Shown piece by piece: positions 61,533 to 64,000 of a stretch of 64,000 bases of DNA; the first letter of the stretch is position 1; every line of letters begins with the position of its first letter. The notes beneath the pieces are model-generated. The model was given only the letters and a program-made list of their open reading frames with translations, searched no databases and was not told the DNA's origin. The stretch comes from Niabella aurantiaca DSM 17617 (GTDB lineage: Bacteria > Bacteroidota > Bacteroidia > Chitinophagales > Chitinophagaceae): assembly GCF_000374125.1 (NCBI RefSeq), contig NZ_KB893637.1:1-64000 (forward strand), given 5' to 3'. The translations under genes were made by a program, and so were the position numbers.

Positions 61533-62228
61533 TTAGAATTTATATCCAACGGAAATTCCAAATCCTGAGTTTTTAATTTTTTCATCCGGTTTCTCGCCAT
61601 CATTTTTGGGTGCGATGTTCAGGAGACCCAGTTGGCCGTTCAGCTGGAACGATAATTTGTTGGCAAATTCATAACCAAAGAGCAGGTTAGCACCGGCATC
61701 GAAAGGTTTACCATAGATGGCTTTGTCATTGGAACCATCCGTGCGGTCATTTTTGAACTCAAGGTCGCCTTCTGTGCTTCCTGTGTAGGAACCGGCGCTT
61801 CCGTCTATTTTCCATTTACCGCCTAAGCCGTAAGCTACATAGGGGCCTGCACCCAGCAACAATTTTCCTGTTCCCAGTTCCGGCTTATAAAGGAAGTTAA
61901 TGGGAACCTCCACATAATAAGGGGTTGTTTTGCTGGAAACATTAGCGACGCCGTAATAGTCATCATCGGTTTTAAAGCCTTTGGTGCTGAACAATGCACC
62001 CGGCTGCACATAGAACTCATCGGCTACAGGAATATCAAAAGTTACCCCGGCGTGCCAGCCCGGATTCAGCTTTGTGTCTGTTTTGTCACCGTTTGCATCT
62101 TCAATGGTGGCGTTCGAAAAGTTGGCGCCTGCCCGGATGCCGATCTCTACCTGGGACATTGCTGCGCCCGATATGCTGACCGCTGCCGCAACCATAAATG
62201 CTTTTAATAACTGATTTTTCTTTTTCAT
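61533..62228 (-). CDS. PorT-family outer-membrane beta-barrel protein, copy 2
   Basis: 231 residues. Signal peptide (MKKKNQLLKAFMVAAAVSIS). Strands VEIGIRAGANFSNATIED, FYVQPGALFSTKGFK, YYVEVPINFLYKP, LLLGAGPYVAYGLGGKW, and a final Phe (ISVGYKF). Closely parallels copy 1 in order of strands and in the GPYVAYGLGG motif, so the two arose by duplication; separate terminators and promoters suggest separate expression. Confidence 0.88.
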   Translation of the reverse strand: MKKKNQLLKAFMVAAAVSISGAAMSQVEIGIRAGANFSNATIEDANGDKTDTKLNPGWHAGVTFDIPVADEFYVQPGALFSTKGFKTDDDYYGVANVSSKTTPYYVEVPINFLYKPELGTGKLLLGAGPYVAYGLGGKWKIDGSAGSYTGSTEGDLEFKNDRTDGSNDKAIYGKPFDAGANLLFGYEFANKLSFQLNGQLGLLNIAPKNDGEKPDEKIKNSGFGISVGYKF

Positions 62229-62267
62229 AAAATTATAGGTTTGATGATCGATTTTATTAAGGCCTGA

Positions 62268-62942
62268 CTATCCTTTGTTGGCTTCCTGCGCTGCATCTGC
62301 CTTCATTTTTTCATTGGCAGAGATCACAAATTCCACGCGGCGGTTCTGTGCCCGGCCGTCAGGAGTATCGTTTGAATATTTGGGAACACTGAATCCATAT
62401 CCCTTTGTGCTCATCCGTTCCAGCGCTATATTATGCGAACCAAGATAGTTGGCTACGCTGGAAGCTCTTCTTTCTGATAAGGCCTGGTTGTATTTGGCCG
62501 TGCCGGTATTGTCGGTATGCCCCTGTATTTCCAGGTCGGTATCCGGGTATTTGTTCAGGATCGTGATCAGGTCGTTCAGGGTGTTCTGGGCTGCTCCGGA
62601 GAGGGATGACTGGTCGAAACCAAACAGGACAGCGCTGTTGAACTCTACGGTAATCCCTTCACCCACGCGCTCTACCTTGGCACCGGGTACCTGTTGCTTG
62701 ATCTCCTCTGCCTGCTTATCCATTTTTTTACCGATGATGGCACCGGTTACCCCGCCTACGGTTGCGCCAATAATGGCACCCAGCCCGGCATTACCCGCGG
62801 CCTTTCCGATTACAGCCCCCATAGCAGCACCGCCTCCGGTTCCAATGATGGCCCCTTTTTGAGTCCGGTTCATGGAATCGCAACCTGCAAGGGTTAAACC
62901 GGTTAATGCGATTCCCAGTGATAGATTTCTCAGTTGTTTCAT
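62268..62942 (-). CDS. OmpA-family lipoprotein with glycine zipper
   Basis: 224 residues. Lipobox LAGC with Cys21. Residues 29-75 are a glycine-zipper stretch (GAIIGTGGGAAMGAVIGKAA, then GATVGGVTGAIIG), which may insert in a membrane. The C-terminal 110 residues are the OmpA peptidoglycan-binding domain: VLFGFDQSSLSGAAQ, IQGHTDNTGTAKYNQALSERRA with the Asp and Arg ligands of diaminopimelate, and GYGFSVPKYSNDTPDGRAQNRRVEF. It tethers the outer membrane to the wall. Confidence 0.94.
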   Translation of the reverse strand: MKQLRNLSLGIALTGLTLAGCDSMNRTQKGAIIGTGGGAAMGAVIGKAAGNAGLGAIIGATVGGVTGAIIGKKMDKQAEEIKQQVPGAKVERVGEGITVEFNSAVLFGFDQSSLSGAAQNTLNDLITILNKYPDTDLEIQGHTDNTGTAKYNQALSERRASSVANYLGSHNIALERMSTKGYGFSVPKYSNDTPDGRAQNRRVEFVISANEKMKADAAQEANKG

Positions 62943-63034
62943 GTTTTTTCTTTTGATATTCTTTGCTTTGCCAAATAATATGCCAAATTGTAATTTGAAA
63001 ATTTGGCAGTCGGAAATAAGACCCGTTTATATCA

Positions 63035-63062
63035 GAAAGGGTTGCCTTAAAGTTGGCAACCC
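63035..63062 (-). terminator. Hairpin after the 63092 gene
   Basis: GGGTTGCC (63039-63046) and GGCAACCC (63055-63062) form an 8-bp stem with an 8-base loop. On the minus strand TTTCT follows. It lies 30 bp past the stop of the gene ending at 63092 and 97 bp before the OmpA gene. Confidence 0.65.
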
Positions 63063-63091
63063 CTTGATTTTAACATTTTTATTGATCCCGA

Positions 63092-63802
63092 TTAATTCTC
63101 AGATGGGGCTGCTTCCGGGCTGGCTTCAACAGCGGCTGCCGGTACATCCGTCTTGGTGCCGGTATAAGTGCTGCCCTTGATCACCGGTTTTTTTGTCGTT
63201 GTCTTTTTCGGTTTTGAAGCCGTATCGTCGACCATTCCGGCATCTGTCAGGGCAGTGGAATCTGCTGCAACATTCATTTCGGGGAATGCTGCTGTAGGCT
63301 CTTCTTCATTGTACTTATTGCCGATATTTACATAAATGGCATTGGCCTCTTTATCAAAGATCAGGGTGCCTTCTTTAATGGAACGGCCGCTGATCACTTT
63401 GCTTTTGCTTTTTGTTGCGGCGTCGTCTGTGGTTACTTCCGCAGCTGCATCCATCGCATCATCATTGGCCAGGGTTTTTTGTGCGGGGATCTTGTAAGTA
63501 GCGGGCGCATCTTTGATCAGCGCTTTAAACTTACCTTGCGGTAAACCGCTTACCCAAACGATGCCTTTATTTTCTTCGTCCCTGGTGATGGTCAGATGAG
63601 ACGCTGTGCCCTCTTTATCAGTTACATCGAAGGAACCGAGCACCGGGAAAATTTCGTTCTCCGTCAGTGAATCCGGCATCGGTAGCAATTCCTTGGGTTG
63701 GGGTTTATAATTCCTGGGAACCTCCGGAGTGCTTGTTTGAGCGAAGGTTACTATTGTAATGGCAGTTGCCAGTATGAATGTAAGAAACGACCTTTTTTTC
63801 AT
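63092..63802 (-). CDS. Secreted protein of unknown function
   Basis: 236 residues. Signal peptide MKKRSFLTFILATAITIVTF, cleavage likely near AQT. The mature part begins with SLTENEIFPVLGSFDVTDKEGTASHL, a compact region with beta-like strands (HLTITRDEENKGIVWVSGLP). From about residue 115 it becomes acidic, Ala/Thr-rich and repetitive in composition, with a Lys/Thr-rich part (KPKKTTTKKPVIKG) and an Ala/Pro-rich end. Nothing in it is recognised as a family. It is the last complete gene of the window. Confidence 0.7.
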   Translation of the reverse strand: MKKRSFLTFILATAITIVTFAQTSTPEVPRNYKPQPKELLPMPDSLTENEIFPVLGSFDVTDKEGTASHLTITRDEENKGIVWVSGLPQGKFKALIKDAPATYKIPAQKTLANDDAMDAAAEVTTDDAATKSKSKVISGRSIKEGTLIFDKEANAIYVNIGNKYNEEEPTAAFPEMNVAADSTALTDAGMVDDTASKPKKTTTKKPVIKGSTYTGTKTDVPAAAVEASPEAAPSEN

Positions 63803-64000
63803 AAATACATTTTATTTAAGAATTGATTCAAATTACCCTACGTACTGAAATTATTATGCCAAACCGGTTGTTTGCCTGGAAAAATGTATATTTTAATTTT
63901 TGGTTATGAGTTTCCGGGTAACCCCTGATAGCTGACCCGGAGCGGCAGCTTGTTACGGCCTGGTCCCGGAGTGCCTGAAATTCAGCATTTCAGGTTGTGC

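Noticed and set aside
1-64000. CRISPR array, tRNA, rRNA or complete prophage
   Set aside because: No regularly spaced identical repeats, no cloverleaf-like sequence and no phage structural gene were seen. The octamer arrays have no spacers.

Overview
The window comes from a Bacteroidota chromosome, most likely family Chitinophagaceae. The evidence is gene content (short Bacteroidota-type LeuA/CimA homologue, TamB, DUF4230, DUF4251, PorT-like barrels, M1/M28 secreted peptidases, GMC/Gfo-Idh proteins with Tat signals), promoters of the TAnnTTTG type, and start sites with few Shine-Dalgarno sequences. Genus is not determinable by eye. Almost all of it is ordinary chromosomal backbone. There are no rRNA or tRNA genes, no CRISPR array and no complete insertion sequence.

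Layout. 1-1.5 kb: the cut-off 5' part of an ISAon1-type transposase gene, then a kilobase of decayed sequence with a short Ala/Gly-rich fragment. 1.5-9.9 kb: a surface lipoprotein, a GT1 glycosyltransferase divergent from an AraC-type regulator, DNA primase (dnaG) with a small insertion at its start, PhzF, the first copy of a roughly 280-bp repeat, and a membrane methyltransferase. 9.9-11.2 kb: an A+T-rich accessory patch with a DUF3885 protein and a ParE/ParD toxin-antitoxin pair. 11.3-17.7 kb: a GMC flavoprotein dehydrogenase with its Tat-bearing small subunit, DUF4230, and two tandem Gfo/Idh/MocA oxidoreductases that also carry Tat signals. Together these look like a periplasmic sugar (possibly 3-keto-sugar) oxidation module. 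17.8-24.7 kb: a glutamine amidotransferase, a lipoprotein plus a predicted papain-like secreted protein, DUF4251, pyrD-terC, the second (inverted) repeat copy, and ung.

24.8-36.9 kb: CbpA/CbpM co-chaperone pair, secreted proteins, M1 and M28 peptidases, FkbM methyltransferase, rsmG, dnaB, rsmE, an APH-fold kinase and a DUF1772 membrane protein. 37-51.3 kb: dCMP deaminase, nagA, dxs, a giant tamB divergent from a 936-residue HExxH/propeller/barrel protein, purK and an AhpD-like protein. 51.3-59.6 kb: an NTF2-like protein and the leucine cluster, transcribed leftwards as leuC-leuD-SDR-leuA/cimA-like-unknown-leuB. 60-64 kb: GNAT acetyltransferase, two PorT-type barrels, an OmpA lipoprotein and an unknown secreted protein.

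The least explained signals are non-coding. They are a 112-bp core that is almost identical in two inverted repeat copies bounded by 19-bp terminal inverted repeats; directional octamer arrays (ATTTG units, then ATGTG, then ATGAG) in five intergenic regions, all on one strand; a 315-bp insertion between 16-bp direct repeats that contain the dnaG start codon; and several core genes whose -7 promoter element lies only 4-6 bases before the start codon, implying leaderless mRNAs.
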